Assembly (NCBI RefSeq): GCF_024137025.1
Contig: NZ_JAMYJR010000051.1
Location: 62,001 to 126,000 of the forward strand
Direction: 5' to 3'
Source of the DNA: Paractinoplanes aksuensis
Lineage (GTDB): Bacteria; Actinomycetota; Actinomycetes; Mycobacteriales; Micromonosporaceae
Length of the DNA stretch: 64,000 bases
In this document: positions 43,286 to 51,920 of the stretch, one piece after another
How positions within the stretch are numbered: position 1 is the first letter of the stretch
Layout: the number at the start of each line of letters is the position of its first letter
Made by a program: the position numbers and the translations under genes
Notes under the pieces: generated by a model
What the model was told of the DNA's origin: nothing
The model's database searches: none
The model's input: only the letters and a program-made list of their open reading frames with translations

Positions 43286-44428
43286 ATGTATCGACGCGTT
43301 GCGATATCTTCCGTCGCGCTCCTGGCGCTGGCGATCACGCTCGTGCAGGTGCCGGCCGGCCTGGCCGCCACCACGCTGACGGTCGCGCAGGCGATCAGCA
43401 GTCAGAGCGGCACCGGCACGGTCCGCGGCAACGTCGTGGGCGAACCGACCGCCACCTCCACGGTGCGCACCAGCAACTTCACCGGCGACACGGCCATCGC
43501 GATCGCCGACAGCAGCGGCGAGACCGGCACCAGCCGTATGCTCTACGTGCAGGTGACCAGCGCGTACCGGTCGGCGTTCGGGCTGCGCACCAACCCCGGC
43601 CTGATGGGCGACCCGGTCACCGTGACCGGCACGCTCACGGCGTACTTCTCGCACCCGGGTCTCAAGTCGCCGACCGCGATGAGCGCGGGCGGCGGCGGAA
43701 CGACCCCGCCGACCACCCCGCCGCCGACCACTCCGCCGACCGACTCGTACTACGCGGCGGCCGCGGGCAAGAGCGGCGAGCAGCTCAAGACCGCGCTGCA
43801 CACGATCATCTCGCGCGGCGTGACCACGCTGTCGTACGACGCGGTATGGAACGCGCTCAAGGCCACCGACCAGGACCCGGCCAACAGCAACAACGTGATC
43901 CTGCTGTACTCGGGCACGAGCCGGTCGAAGTCGCTCAACGGCGGCAACAGCGGCAACTGGAACCGCGAGCACGTCTGGGCCAAGTCGCACGGTGACTTCG
44001 GCACCGCCGCCGGCCCCGGCACCGACCTGCACCACCTGCGCCCCGAGGACGTCGGCGTCAACTCGCTGCGCGACAACAAGGACTTCGACAACGGCGGTTC
44101 GGCGGTCGCGAGCGCGCCCGGCAACTTCACCGACGGCGACTCGTGGGAGCCCCGCAACGCGGTCAAGGGCGACGTCGCCCGCATGATCCTCTACATGGCG
44201 GTCCGTTACGAGGGCGGCGACTCGTGGCCCGACCTCGAGGTCGACAACGCCACCGGCAGCGGCACGGCCCCGCGCATCGGCCGCATCTCGGCCCTGCTGC
44301 AGTGGAACGCCCAGGATCCGCCGGATGCCTTCGAGCGCAACCGGAATCAGATCATCTACGCGTCGTATCAGCGCAACCGCAACCCGTTCATCGACCATCC
44401 CGAATGGGCGGCCTCGGTCTTCGGCTGA
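43286..44428 (+). CDS. Secreted endonuclease I-like nuclease with N-terminal OB-fold domain
   Basis: 380 aa from ATG 43286. Signal peptide MYRRVAISSVALLALAITLV, cleavage after LAA. Residues 25-130 (VRGNVVGEPTATSTVRTSNF, LKSPTAM) form an OB-like/DUF6359 module. A Pro/Thr linker follows, then the endonuclease I domain (about 155-380): NWNREHVWAKSHGDFG carries the His/Arg catalytic pair, and LHHLRPEDVGVNSLRDN and GDVARMILYMAVRY are also diagnostic. Extracellular DNA degradation or nutrient salvage is the likely role. Mg-dependent. Confidence 0.9.
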   Translation: MYRRVAISSVALLALAITLVQVPAGLAATTLTVAQAISSQSGTGTVRGNVVGEPTATSTVRTSNFTGDTAIAIADSSGETGTSRMLYVQVTSAYRSAFGLRTNPGLMGDPVTVTGTLTAYFSHPGLKSPTAMSAGGGGTTPPTTPPPTTPPTDSYYAAAAGKSGEQLKTALHTIISRGVTTLSYDAVWNALKATDQDPANSNNVILLYSGTSRSKSLNGGNSGNWNREHVWAKSHGDFGTAAGPGTDLHHLRPEDVGVNSLRDNKDFDNGGSAVASAPGNFTDGDSWEPRNAVKGDVARMILYMAVRYEGGDSWPDLEVDNATGSGTAPRIGRISALLQWNAQDPPDAFERNRNQIIYASYQRNRNPFIDHPEWAASVFG

Positions 44429-44528
44429 GGGGTCGTTGTTACCTCCGACACGGGGCGGTTCGGTCACCAAAAGTAGGCGTAGGCTCACCCGCGTCTCAGT
44501 GTCCGATCCACCCCGTCAGGGGGGAAAC

Positions 44529-45179
44529 ATGTCCGACGACAAGCAAAGCCGACCGTTCACACTAGACACACCCGAAGAGAAGATCGCCGAGCTGCACCGC
44601 CGGATCGCGGCCACCCGATGGCCGAGCCGGGAACTGGTGACCGACCGTTCCCAGGGCGTGCAACTGGCCACCGTGCAAGAGCTGGCCCGCTACTGGACCA
44701 ACGACCACGACTGGCGCGCCGAACAGTCGATCCGCCCGCAGACGATCGGCTACTCGCTGCTCGACTCCCCCATCGGCCTGGCCGCCTGGATGCTCGACCA
44801 CGACGCCGACAGTTACTACAAGATGTCGAAGGCCTTCGTCGACAAACAGCCGACCGGCGGCCTCACCCGCGACACCGTTCTCGACAACATCACCCTGTAC
44901 TGGCTGACCGGCACCGGCGCCTCGGCCGCCCGCTGGTACTGGGAGTTCGGCCGTTTCCTGGCCGCACACGGCGGGCAGGCGCCCCCGCCGACCCGGGTCC
45001 CGGTCGCCTTCACCACGTTCCCCGACGAGATCTGGGCCGCCCCGCGCAGCTGGGCCGAGGTCGCCTACCCCGACCTGGCCTGGTTCCACGAGGCCGAACG
45101 CGGTGGCCACTTCGCCGCTTGGGAAGAGCCCGACCTGTTCGCGGCCGAGCTCCGCGCCGCCTTCCAACCTCTGCGTTAG
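44529..45179 (+). CDS. Epoxide hydrolase with the central catalytic third missing
   Basis: 216 aa from ATG 44529, with GGGGG upstream. The first about 60 residues are the EHN domain (LDTPEEKIAELHRRIAATRW, YWTNDHDWRA) and the rest is the cap and C-terminal part (IRPQTIGYSLLDSPIGLAAW, ITLYWLTGTGASAARWYWE). Family members continue after NDHDWR with the HGWPGS oxyanion loop and a GGDWG nucleophile segment; both are absent. The C-terminal His (ERGGHFAAWEEPDLF) remains. In-frame deletion of about 160-190 residues leaves a frame that is open but almost surely inactive. It may be a recent deletion allele. Confidence 0.75.
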   Translation: MSDDKQSRPFTLDTPEEKIAELHRRIAATRWPSRELVTDRSQGVQLATVQELARYWTNDHDWRAEQSIRPQTIGYSLLDSPIGLAAWMLDHDADSYYKMSKAFVDKQPTGGLTRDTVLDNITLYWLTGTGASAARWYWEFGRFLAAHGGQAPPPTRVPVAFTTFPDEIWAAPRSWAEVAYPDLAWFHEAERGGHFAAWEEPDLFAAELRAAFQPLR

Positions 45180-46705
45180 CCGGCCCAGTCGATCTGTGGG
45201 GAGGGATAGAAGCCGACCCCGCGGGCCGTCCAGCGGGGGCCGTAGGCGCCGAGCCTCGTCCGGAAGGATTCCCAGTCTCGGGACGGGGACCAGCCGACCT
45301 CGGCGATCGCGGTCAGGCGCGGGAAGGCCATGAACTCGATGTCCTCGATGCTGCGCAAGGTCTCGGACCACAGCGGAGCCTCGACACCGAGCACAGCACT
45401 CTCGGGAACTCCGGCCACGTGGGTGCCGGGGTCCCAGTCGTACGCCGTGCGAACCTCGATGTAGCCGGCCCAGCTCAGCCCGAGCCGGGTCGACGGGTCG
45501 TACTTCATGTCGAGGTAGGCCCGATTGGCGGGCGACATGATCACCTTGGTGCCGGCCGCGACCGCCGCGGCCAGGGTCGGATCGGTCCGGCCGGTGTTCC
45601 AGTACTGCGCGATAGCGGTGTGGCTGGCCGGCGCCTGGGTGATCTCGTTCCATCCGTACGCCTTCTTGCCGTACTTGCCGACCAGCGGAAGCACCCGCTG
45701 CTGGAAGGCGACGTAGTCGGCCTGCGAGGTGGCGTGGGCCTCGTCGCCGCCGATGTGGATCAGCGGCCCCGGCGTCAGCGCGGCCAGTTCCCGAATGACG
45801 TCCTCGACGAACTGGTACGTGACCTCTTTGCCGATGCACAGCGAGCTGTAGCCCACGGCCGTGTCCGTCCGCGGCGGCGGCGCCACCCCGTCGCAGGTCA
45901 ACTCGGGGTAGGCGACCTGCGCCGCGTTGACGTGCCCCGGCATGTCGATCTCGGGCACGATCGTCACGAAGCGGGCCGCCGCGTACCGCACGAGATCGCG
46001 GTACTGGGCCTTGGTCAGGAACCCACCGCCCACACCGTCCACCCCGGTGCCCGCCGCCCCACCGACCGACGTCAGCCGCGGCCACGAGTCGATCTGGATG
46101 CGCCACCCCTGATCGTCCGACAGGTGCAGATGCAGGTGGTTCACCTTGAACTGACTGATCTCGTCGATGTACTGCTTCACCTCGTCCGGCGTGTGATAGT
46201 GCCGAGCCAGATCAAGATGAACCCCCCGGTACGCGAACCGAGGCCGATCAACAATCGTGCCGCCCGCCACGATCCAGGGCGCTTCGAGCGGCAGCAGTTG
46301 ACGCAGCGTCTGCACCCCGTTGAACAACCCCGAGTTGCCGCCGGACCGGATCGTGACCCCCTTACGCCCGACGCTGAGCTGGTAGTCCTCCCCACCGCTC
46401 CGATCCGGCGCGAGCGTGATCGCCGACGCGTGACGCGGTGCGTGCCTCACCACGGCGAGCCGATAGCCCGTGGCCTCCCGCACCGCCTCGACCAGCCGGT
46501 CAGCCACCGGCCGCGCCGAGGCCGGAGCCACAACGACCGTGCGCGGAGTAACCCGGAACGACGTACCGTCCGCCCGCACCTCAACCGGCGCCGGAATAAC
46601 GCTACCGAGCGCAACGGCCGGCGGCGCACCCCCCGCCAATGCCGGCGCCGGCACCAGAGTCAACGGCAGCGCACAGACCAGGAGAACGGCAAGTCGGTTC
46701 CGCAT
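45176..46705 (-). CDS. Secreted beta-N-acetylhexosaminidase (GH20)
   Basis: 509 aa from ATG 46705. Signal peptide MRNRLAVLLVCALPLTLVPA. N-terminal GH20b domain, then the TIM barrel: AYRGVHLDLARHYHTPDEV, HLHLSDDQGWRIQIDSWPRL, VPEIDMPGHVNAA, and the catalytic pair in IHIGGDEAH (Asp and Glu at about residues 321-322). It removes terminal GlcNAc from chitobiose, so it completes the chitinase pathway. The last bases overlap the stop of the convergent epoxide hydrolase gene by 4 bp, so no terminator separates them. Confidence 0.95.
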   Translation of the reverse strand: MRNRLAVLLVCALPLTLVPAPALAGGAPPAVALGSVIPAPVEVRADGTSFRVTPRTVVVAPASARPVADRLVEAVREATGYRLAVVRHAPRHASAITLAPDRSGGEDYQLSVGRKGVTIRSGGNSGLFNGVQTLRQLLPLEAPWIVAGGTIVDRPRFAYRGVHLDLARHYHTPDEVKQYIDEISQFKVNHLHLHLSDDQGWRIQIDSWPRLTSVGGAAGTGVDGVGGGFLTKAQYRDLVRYAAARFVTIVPEIDMPGHVNAAQVAYPELTCDGVAPPPRTDTAVGYSSLCIGKEVTYQFVEDVIRELAALTPGPLIHIGGDEAHATSQADYVAFQQRVLPLVGKYGKKAYGWNEITQAPASHTAIAQYWNTGRTDPTLAAAVAAGTKVIMSPANRAYLDMKYDPSTRLGLSWAGYIEVRTAYDWDPGTHVAGVPESAVLGVEAPLWSETLRSIEDIEFMAFPRLTAIAEVGWSPSRDWESFRTRLGAYGPRWTARGVGFYPSPQIDWAG

Positions 46706-46867
46706 ACCCCGACCGTACATAGTCATGCATCGATTCGTGAAGACACTTTGCTGTTCTCATCGCCGTAGGCCGCCGACCGCTTTTGTTCCTATCGAGCCAA
46801 GGTTGGCGGTAGAACGGCCATCTCCAGCGGCGCAGTTTTCCTCGGGCCGGCGTGACGACTAATACGT

Positions 46868-48217
46868 ATGTGGGTGAACCTTCGACCTGTCACCGTTGAT
46901 GCCCCGTCGCTTGATGACGCTTACCGACCGTCCGCGAGCAGGGGCTCCGATATCGCGGGCGGTCCGGCGTTGCCGCTGATGGCCGAGGCCGTCGATCAGG
47001 CGGCGGCCCGTGTCGCCGATGTGGTCCCGAGGACTCCGTTGGAGCGCAACACGCGCCTCTCGGCTTTGACGGGTGCGGATGTATGGCTCAAGCGGGAGGA
47101 CCTGCAGGCGGTTCGCTCGTACAAGGCGCGGGGGGCGTTCAATCTGATCGCCCAGCTCGGCGAAGCGGCACGCGCGGCGGGAGTGGTCGCGGCCAGCGCC
47201 GGCAACCATGCACAGGGGGTGGCGTCCGCCTGCTCGGCGCTGGGCGTGCATGGGCGGATCTACCTGCCGCGCACGACACCACGGCAGAAACGTGACCGTA
47301 TCGCGGCGCTGGGCGGCGATCTGGTCGAGATGGTGCTGATCGGGGAGACTTATGACGACGCCGCCGCTGTGGCCGCAGCGCACGCCGACGCGACCGGAGC
47401 GACGATTGTTCCCGCGTTCGACGATCTGCGGACGATCGCCGGCCAGGGGACTGTCGTCCGTGAGGCGGTGACGCAGCTAGGGGGCGCTCCGGATGTGGTG
47501 ATACTGCCCGTCGGCGGAGGCGGCCTGCTGGCCGGCTCGGTCGCGTGGCTGTCTCAGCGGCATCCGCGTACCCGCATCATCGGTGTGGAACCGGCTGGAG
47601 CGGCCAGCCTTGCCGCGGCGCTCGAGGCGGGCCGGCCGGTGACGCTCGGCGATCTCGACACCTTCGTCGACGGTGCCGCCGTGCGGAGGGTCGGCGATCT
47701 CACCTTCTCAATCATCGCCGGTTCGCGGCCGGAGGTGGTGGCGGTGCCCGAGGGCCGGACCTGTCAGGAGATGCTGGCCCTCTTCCAGACCGACGGGATC
47801 ATCGCCGAGCCGGCCGGCGCGCTGGCCGCCTCCGCACTGGGTCTGCCGGGCCTGGCTATTTCACCGGACACCACGGTGATGTGCGTGCTCTCCGGCGGGA
47901 ACAACGATGTCAGCCGCTATGCCGAAGTTGTCGAGCGGGCGCTGATGTACGAGCAGCGCAAGCATTACTTCCTCGTGGATTTCCCGCAGGAACCGGGTGC
48001 CTTGCGCCGGTTTCTCGACGAGGTTCTCGGTCCCGACGACGACATCACGCTGTTCGAGTACGTCAAGCGCAGCAACCGGGAGACCGGCCCCGCGCTGGTC
48101 GGCATCGAGCTGGCCGACCCCCGTGGCCTCGCGGGCCTGCTCGCCCGGATGGAGGCGGCTGCGCCGCGGGTCGAGCGCATCGAGGCTTCCAGTCCCCTGT
48201 TCCGTTTCCTGCTGTGA
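46868..48217 (+). CDS. ilvA: Threonine ammonia-lyase (IlvA) with ACT-like domain
   Basis: 449 aa from ATG 46868. PLP enzyme: Lys86 in RSYKARGAFN forms the aldimine, SAGNHAQGVA binds phosphate, and VGGGGLLAG is the second Gly-rich loop. Residues about 355-449 (HYFLVDFPQEPGALRRFLDE) form the ACT-like regulatory domain used for isoleucine feedback. The product is 2-oxobutanoate for isoleucine synthesis. The N-terminal about 35 residues are longer than in most IlvA, so a downstream start is possible. Confidence 0.93.
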   Translation: MWVNLRPVTVDAPSLDDAYRPSASRGSDIAGGPALPLMAEAVDQAAARVADVVPRTPLERNTRLSALTGADVWLKREDLQAVRSYKARGAFNLIAQLGEAARAAGVVAASAGNHAQGVASACSALGVHGRIYLPRTTPRQKRDRIAALGGDLVEMVLIGETYDDAAAVAAAHADATGATIVPAFDDLRTIAGQGTVVREAVTQLGGAPDVVILPVGGGGLLAGSVAWLSQRHPRTRIIGVEPAGAASLAAALEAGRPVTLGDLDTFVDGAAVRRVGDLTFSIIAGSRPEVVAVPEGRTCQEMLALFQTDGIIAEPAGALAASALGLPGLAISPDTTVMCVLSGGNNDVSRYAEVVERALMYEQRKHYFLVDFPQEPGALRRFLDEVLGPDDDITLFEYVKRSNRETGPALVGIELADPRGLAGLLARMEAAAPRVERIEASSPLFRFLL

Positions 48218-48331
48218 GCCTCTGCCTCGAGCCGCGGCCGGCGTATGGCGGTGATCACACCGCGTGTTCTCACATCCGCGGGCGATGGCTCGTCAATCGG
48301 GCAGAACCCACCACCGATTGAAGGACGCCTC

Positions 48332-49531
48332 ATGAAGCCCACCACAGAGCAGATCGACATCGTGGTCGTCGGCGCCGGTTACGCCGGTGTGATCGCCACC
48401 AACCGGCTCCTCGCCTCGCTGACCGAGGCCGAGGTGCGGCGGGTGCGCCTCACCGTGATCAACCCGACCGACCAGTTCGTCGAGCGGATCCGGTTCCACG
48501 AGCTGGCCGCCGGAACCCGCCGGTCGGCATTCGTTCCCCTGACCGAGCTCCTGCACCAGGCGGCCCAGCTGCTAGTGGGACGAGTCGAGGTCATCGACCC
48601 CGACGCCCGGACGGTGCATGTCTCCCGACCCGGCCGGACGGAGATCGTCATGCCGTGGGACCACCTCATCTACGCGGTCGGCAGCACAGCCGCCACGACG
48701 ATCCCGGGCAGCCGGGAGCACGGCTTCCTGCTGGGAGACCTCGACGGCGCAGAAAGCGCGGCCGCCGCGGTCCGCGGGGCCGGGCCCGGCGCACGCATCG
48801 TCGTGATCGGCGGCGGCTTCACCGGGGTCGAGGCGGCCGGCGAGATCGCTGAACAGCACCCGGGTGCCTCGGTGGTGTTGATGTGCGCGGGCACCCTGGT
48901 TCCAGCGATGCGGGCCGCTGCCCGCCGGTCGCTGACCAGATCGCTGAACAAGCTGGGCGTGCAAATCCAGGAGCAGCAGCCGGTCGCACGGATCGAGCCC
49001 GGCCAGGTCGTGCTGGCCGACGGCCGCATCGAGAAGGCCGACGTCTGCATCGTCGCCGCCTCCTTCACCGTTCCCGACCTCGCCCGCACGAGCGGACTGG
49101 CGGTAGCGGCCGACGGGCGCATGCGCGTCGACACCGGGCTGCGCAGCCTCGACACGCCCGGCATCGTCGGGGCGGGCGACGCGATCGTGATGTCGGGCCC
49201 GGCCGGTGAGCATCTGCGGATGGGATGCGCCATCGCCCTGCCCCTGGGCGGGAAGGCGGCGGAGACCGTGCTGGCTCAGATCCGCGGGCAGGAGCCGGAG
49301 CCGGTCTCGATCGGATTCCAGGCCCAGTGCATCAGCCTCGGCCGCAAGCGCGGCTACATCCAGCTCGTGCACGCCGACGACCGCCCGCGTCCGCTGCACA
49401 TCGGTGGACGGCTCGGGGCCCGGGTCAAGGAGTCGGTCTGCAAGATGTCGGTCTCCCTGCCGGCCAAGGAACGGACGAAGCCCGGCGCCTACCCGACGCC
49501 GAAGGGTCCCACCCCCAAGAGTGGATCATGA
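48332..49531 (+). CDS. FAD-dependent oxidoreductase, NDH-2/AIF-like
   Basis: 399 aa from ATG 48332, with GAAGGA upstream. Two dinucleotide folds: IDIVVVGAGYAGVIATNRLL (FAD) and ARIVVIGGGFTGVEAAGEIA (NAD(P)H). It also has TPGIVGAGDA for the second FAD motif and a C-terminal segment HIGGRLGARVKESVCKMS of the NDH-2 group. It probably oxidises NADH and passes electrons to a quinone or a small redox partner. The stop overlaps the ECF sigma factor start (ATGA), a typical ECF41 layout: sigma factor plus one oxidoreductase or decarboxylase. Confidence 0.88.
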   Translation: MKPTTEQIDIVVVGAGYAGVIATNRLLASLTEAEVRRVRLTVINPTDQFVERIRFHELAAGTRRSAFVPLTELLHQAAQLLVGRVEVIDPDARTVHVSRPGRTEIVMPWDHLIYAVGSTAATTIPGSREHGFLLGDLDGAESAAAAVRGAGPGARIVVIGGGFTGVEAAGEIAEQHPGASVVLMCAGTLVPAMRAAARRSLTRSLNKLGVQIQEQQPVARIEPGQVVLADGRIEKADVCIVAASFTVPDLARTSGLAVAADGRMRVDTGLRSLDTPGIVGAGDAIVMSGPAGEHLRMGCAIALPLGGKAAETVLAQIRGQEPEPVSIGFQAQCISLGRKRGYIQLVHADDRPRPLHIGGRLGARVKESVCKMSVSLPAKERTKPGAYPTPKGPTPKSGS

Positions 49532-50418
49532 CAATCAACATCACCGACGCCGTACGCCGCCGCCTGTTCGCGGTCGCGTACCGTCTGCTGGGCTCGGTCC
49601 ATGACGCGGAGGACGCCGTAGGCGAGGGCGTGCTTCGCTGGCAGCAACTGAGCGAGGAGAACCGGGCGCGGGTGCGGGAACCGCTGGCCTGGCTGACCCG
49701 GGTCGTCAGCCGCGTCTGTCTCGACCAGCTGAAGTCGGCCCGCGTGCGGCGCGAGCGCTATCAGGGTGTCTGGCTGCCGGAGCCGGTACTCGGCGCCGGC
49801 GGGCCGGCCGATGACTCGATGACCGTGGACCCGGCGGACCGGGTCACCCTGGACGACTCGGTGTCGTACGCGTTCATGGTGGCGCTGGAGCGGTTGTCGC
49901 CCGCCGAGCGCGTCAGCTTCATCCTGCACGACGTGTTCGGTGTGCCGTTCGACGAAGTCGCCGAAACGGTCGGGCGCAGCCCGGCCGCTTGCCGGCAGTC
50001 CGCTGTCTCGGCCCGCCGTCACCTGCGTCTGGAGCGCCGCTTCGACGTCACGACCGTTGACCGGGACCACGTCGTGGCGGCTTTCTTGGACGCCTGCCGG
50101 GGCGGTGACCTGGCCGCCCTGGTCAAGGTTCTGCACCCGGACGTGGAAGCAGTGGCCGACGGCGGTGGCGTCGTGCACGCCGCGCTGAAGCCGGTGGTGG
50201 GCAGCACGGCCGTCGCCAAGTACCTGCTCGGCTCGATGCGGCTGCAGGAGAACAACTCCGCTGTCCCGCCGGCGTACGCGATCCGAGCCTTGAACGGGCG
50301 GAACGGGATCGTCGTATCGATCGGCGGCCACATCGTCGGGACTGTCGACGTGTCGATCACCGACGGGGTCATCACCCGCATCCTCATGCAGGTGAACCCG
50401 GATAAATTACACCTCTGA
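49528..50418 (+). CDS. ECF41-family RNA polymerase sigma factor
   Basis: 296 aa from ATG 49528. Sigma-2 region (RRRLFAVAYRLLGSVHDAED), sigma-4 region (LSPAERVSFILHDVFGVPFD), the linker motif VWLPEPV and the C-terminal SnoaL-like extension with DGGGVVHAAL. WLPEP and DGGG are the two hallmarks of ECF41 sigma factors. In this group the C-terminal domain acts as a fused anti-sigma switch. It usually controls its own operon, here the coupled FAD oxidoreductase. Confidence 0.92.
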   Translation: MTINITDAVRRRLFAVAYRLLGSVHDAEDAVGEGVLRWQQLSEENRARVREPLAWLTRVVSRVCLDQLKSARVRRERYQGVWLPEPVLGAGGPADDSMTVDPADRVTLDDSVSYAFMVALERLSPAERVSFILHDVFGVPFDEVAETVGRSPAACRQSAVSARRHLRLERRFDVTTVDRDHVVAAFLDACRGGDLAALVKVLHPDVEAVADGGGVVHAALKPVVGSTAVAKYLLGSMRLQENNSAVPPAYAIRALNGRNGIVVSIGGHIVGTVDVSITDGVITRILMQVNPDKLHL

Positions 50419-50449
50419 CCGCGACTCGTTCTCGATAAGATGCGCCCTT

Positions 50450-51220
50450 GTGACGGAATCGAGCCATCGGTGGGACACCGCGACATTGGTGCTCCGGCTG
50501 GCACCGGGCGCCGTGGTCCACCACCACGCCCACGACGAGCACCAACTGGTGTACGCCAGCACCGGAGTGATATCCGTCAGCACGACGGCAGGCAGCTGGA
50601 TCGCTGCGGCCAACCGGGCGATCTGGGTTCCCGCCGATGCGCCTCACCAGCATCGGGTGCACGGCCCGACCACCCTGCACGGCGTCGGACTGCCCCGATC
50701 GAGCAACCCGCTCGGCATCGACGTGCCCGCCGTGGTCGAGGTGAGCCCGCTGCTGCGGGAATTGATCATCCATTACACCGAGCAGACCGCCGGCGCCGGG
50801 CAATCCCGGCGCCGGCGGCTGTTGTCCGTGCTGATCGACCAGTTGTCCGTCTCGGATCAGCGGCCGGTCCGGTTGCCCGCCCCGCGCGACCCGCGTCTCG
50901 CCGAGGCCTGCCGGGTCGTCGAGGAGAACCTCTCCGCCACCCTCGACCTCGAAGACCTCGCCAAGGCCTGCCGGTCCAGCAAGCGGACGCTCGCGCGGCT
51001 GTTCCGCGACGATACGCACATGAGCTACGTGCAGTGGCGCACCCAGCTGCGCCTTTACCACGCCCTGCTCATGCTCGCCGAAGGAGTGCCGGTCGGTACG
51101 GTGGCGCGCCGCTGCGGCTGGAGCACCGCAAGCGCCTTCGTCGAGGTGTTCCGCCGCGTGTACGGGCACACGCCGAGGCAACGCCGGAGCGCTGATCCCG
51201 GTCAGCGTCCGGAGTCCTGA
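50450..51220 (+). CDS. AraC-family transcriptional regulator (cupin N-domain)
   Basis: 256 aa from GTG 50450. The cupin sensor (VVHHHAHDEHQLVYASTGVI, IWVPADAPHQHRVHG) is followed by the two-HTH AraC domain (LDLEDLAKACRSSKRTLARL, VPVGTVARRCGWSTASAFVE, VFRRVYGHTPRQ). GATAAG at 50434-50439 lies only ten bases upstream of the GTG, which suggests a leaderless or very short leader. Located 31 bp after the ECF41 gene, so it may belong to the same unit or control it. Confidence 0.9.
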   Translation: MTESSHRWDTATLVLRLAPGAVVHHHAHDEHQLVYASTGVISVSTTAGSWIAAANRAIWVPADAPHQHRVHGPTTLHGVGLPRSSNPLGIDVPAVVEVSPLLRELIIHYTEQTAGAGQSRRRRLLSVLIDQLSVSDQRPVRLPAPRDPRLAEACRVVEENLSATLDLEDLAKACRSSKRTLARLFRDDTHMSYVQWRTQLRLYHALLMLAEGVPVGTVARRCGWSTASAFVEVFRRVYGHTPRQRRSADPGQRPES

Positions 51221-51434
51221 CCGCCTGCCGCCAGGGTCGCCGCCGTTCGGTTCGACAACAGGGCGGACCGGGCGAGGAGCGCCTCCGCCGAGTCGACCGG
51301 TGGGGTAGATGAAGCCCACCGCGGCACCGACGGCGTCCGCACGCGGCTTGCGGCGTCTCGACGAGCTCACCATCGTGCCGGTCGGAGCGGAACCCCGTGG
51401 GGAACCGGGCGTTCGCGGGCGGTGTCTGCGAGAT

Positions 51435-51920
51435 ATGAAAAGCGTCGTTGTTCTGGTGGCAGTGCTGCTGGTGGCCGGCTGCACCGCAGTGGACGGACCC
51501 GAGCCCGTGCGAGTCTGTGGCTCGCCCGTACGCACCGACGCCCTGCCCGAATGGGCCCGGGCCGGGTTCAGCTGGGACGGCGCCGGCACCCCGCACGTCT
51601 ATGGCGCGAAGGGTGACATCCTCGCCATCGTCTTCGGGGCGCGGCTGAGCAGTCCGCCCGAGCCGGGGCGTAACAACAAGATCCTGTGGGTCTCCCGGCC
51701 CGACATCACCGGGGATCCGCTGGTCATCGCGGCCACGCTCGACGGCACGGCCGAGCCGGTGCGGCAAGAGGTCGGGGGCGGGCCCGGGCCGTCCATCGTC
51801 GACCTGCCGCGGCCCGGATGCTGGCGCTTCACGTTGGCCTGGTCCGGGTTCACCGACACCATGGAGCTCAACTACCAGGCCGGAACACCGCCCGCACGCA
51901 GCCGTCCTCCCTCGTCCTGA
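51435..51920 (+). CDS. Lipoprotein of unknown function
   Basis: 161 aa from ATG 51435. Short signal MKSVVVLVAVLLVAGC with a lipobox (VAGC, lipidated Cys at about 16). Mature part: beta-type sequence with Cys in VRVCGSPVRT and PGCWRFTLAWSGF, and ARAGFSWDGAGTPHVYGAKG. An N-terminal extension from 51309 is possible in frame but lacks signal character. The last 53 bp lie antisense to the end of the alcohol dehydrogenase gene. Confidence 0.65.
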   Translation: MKSVVVLVAVLLVAGCTAVDGPEPVRVCGSPVRTDALPEWARAGFSWDGAGTPHVYGAKGDILAIVFGARLSSPPEPGRNNKILWVSRPDITGDPLVIAATLDGTAEPVRQEVGGGPGPSIVDLPRPGCWRFTLAWSGFTDTMELNYQAGTPPARSRPPSS

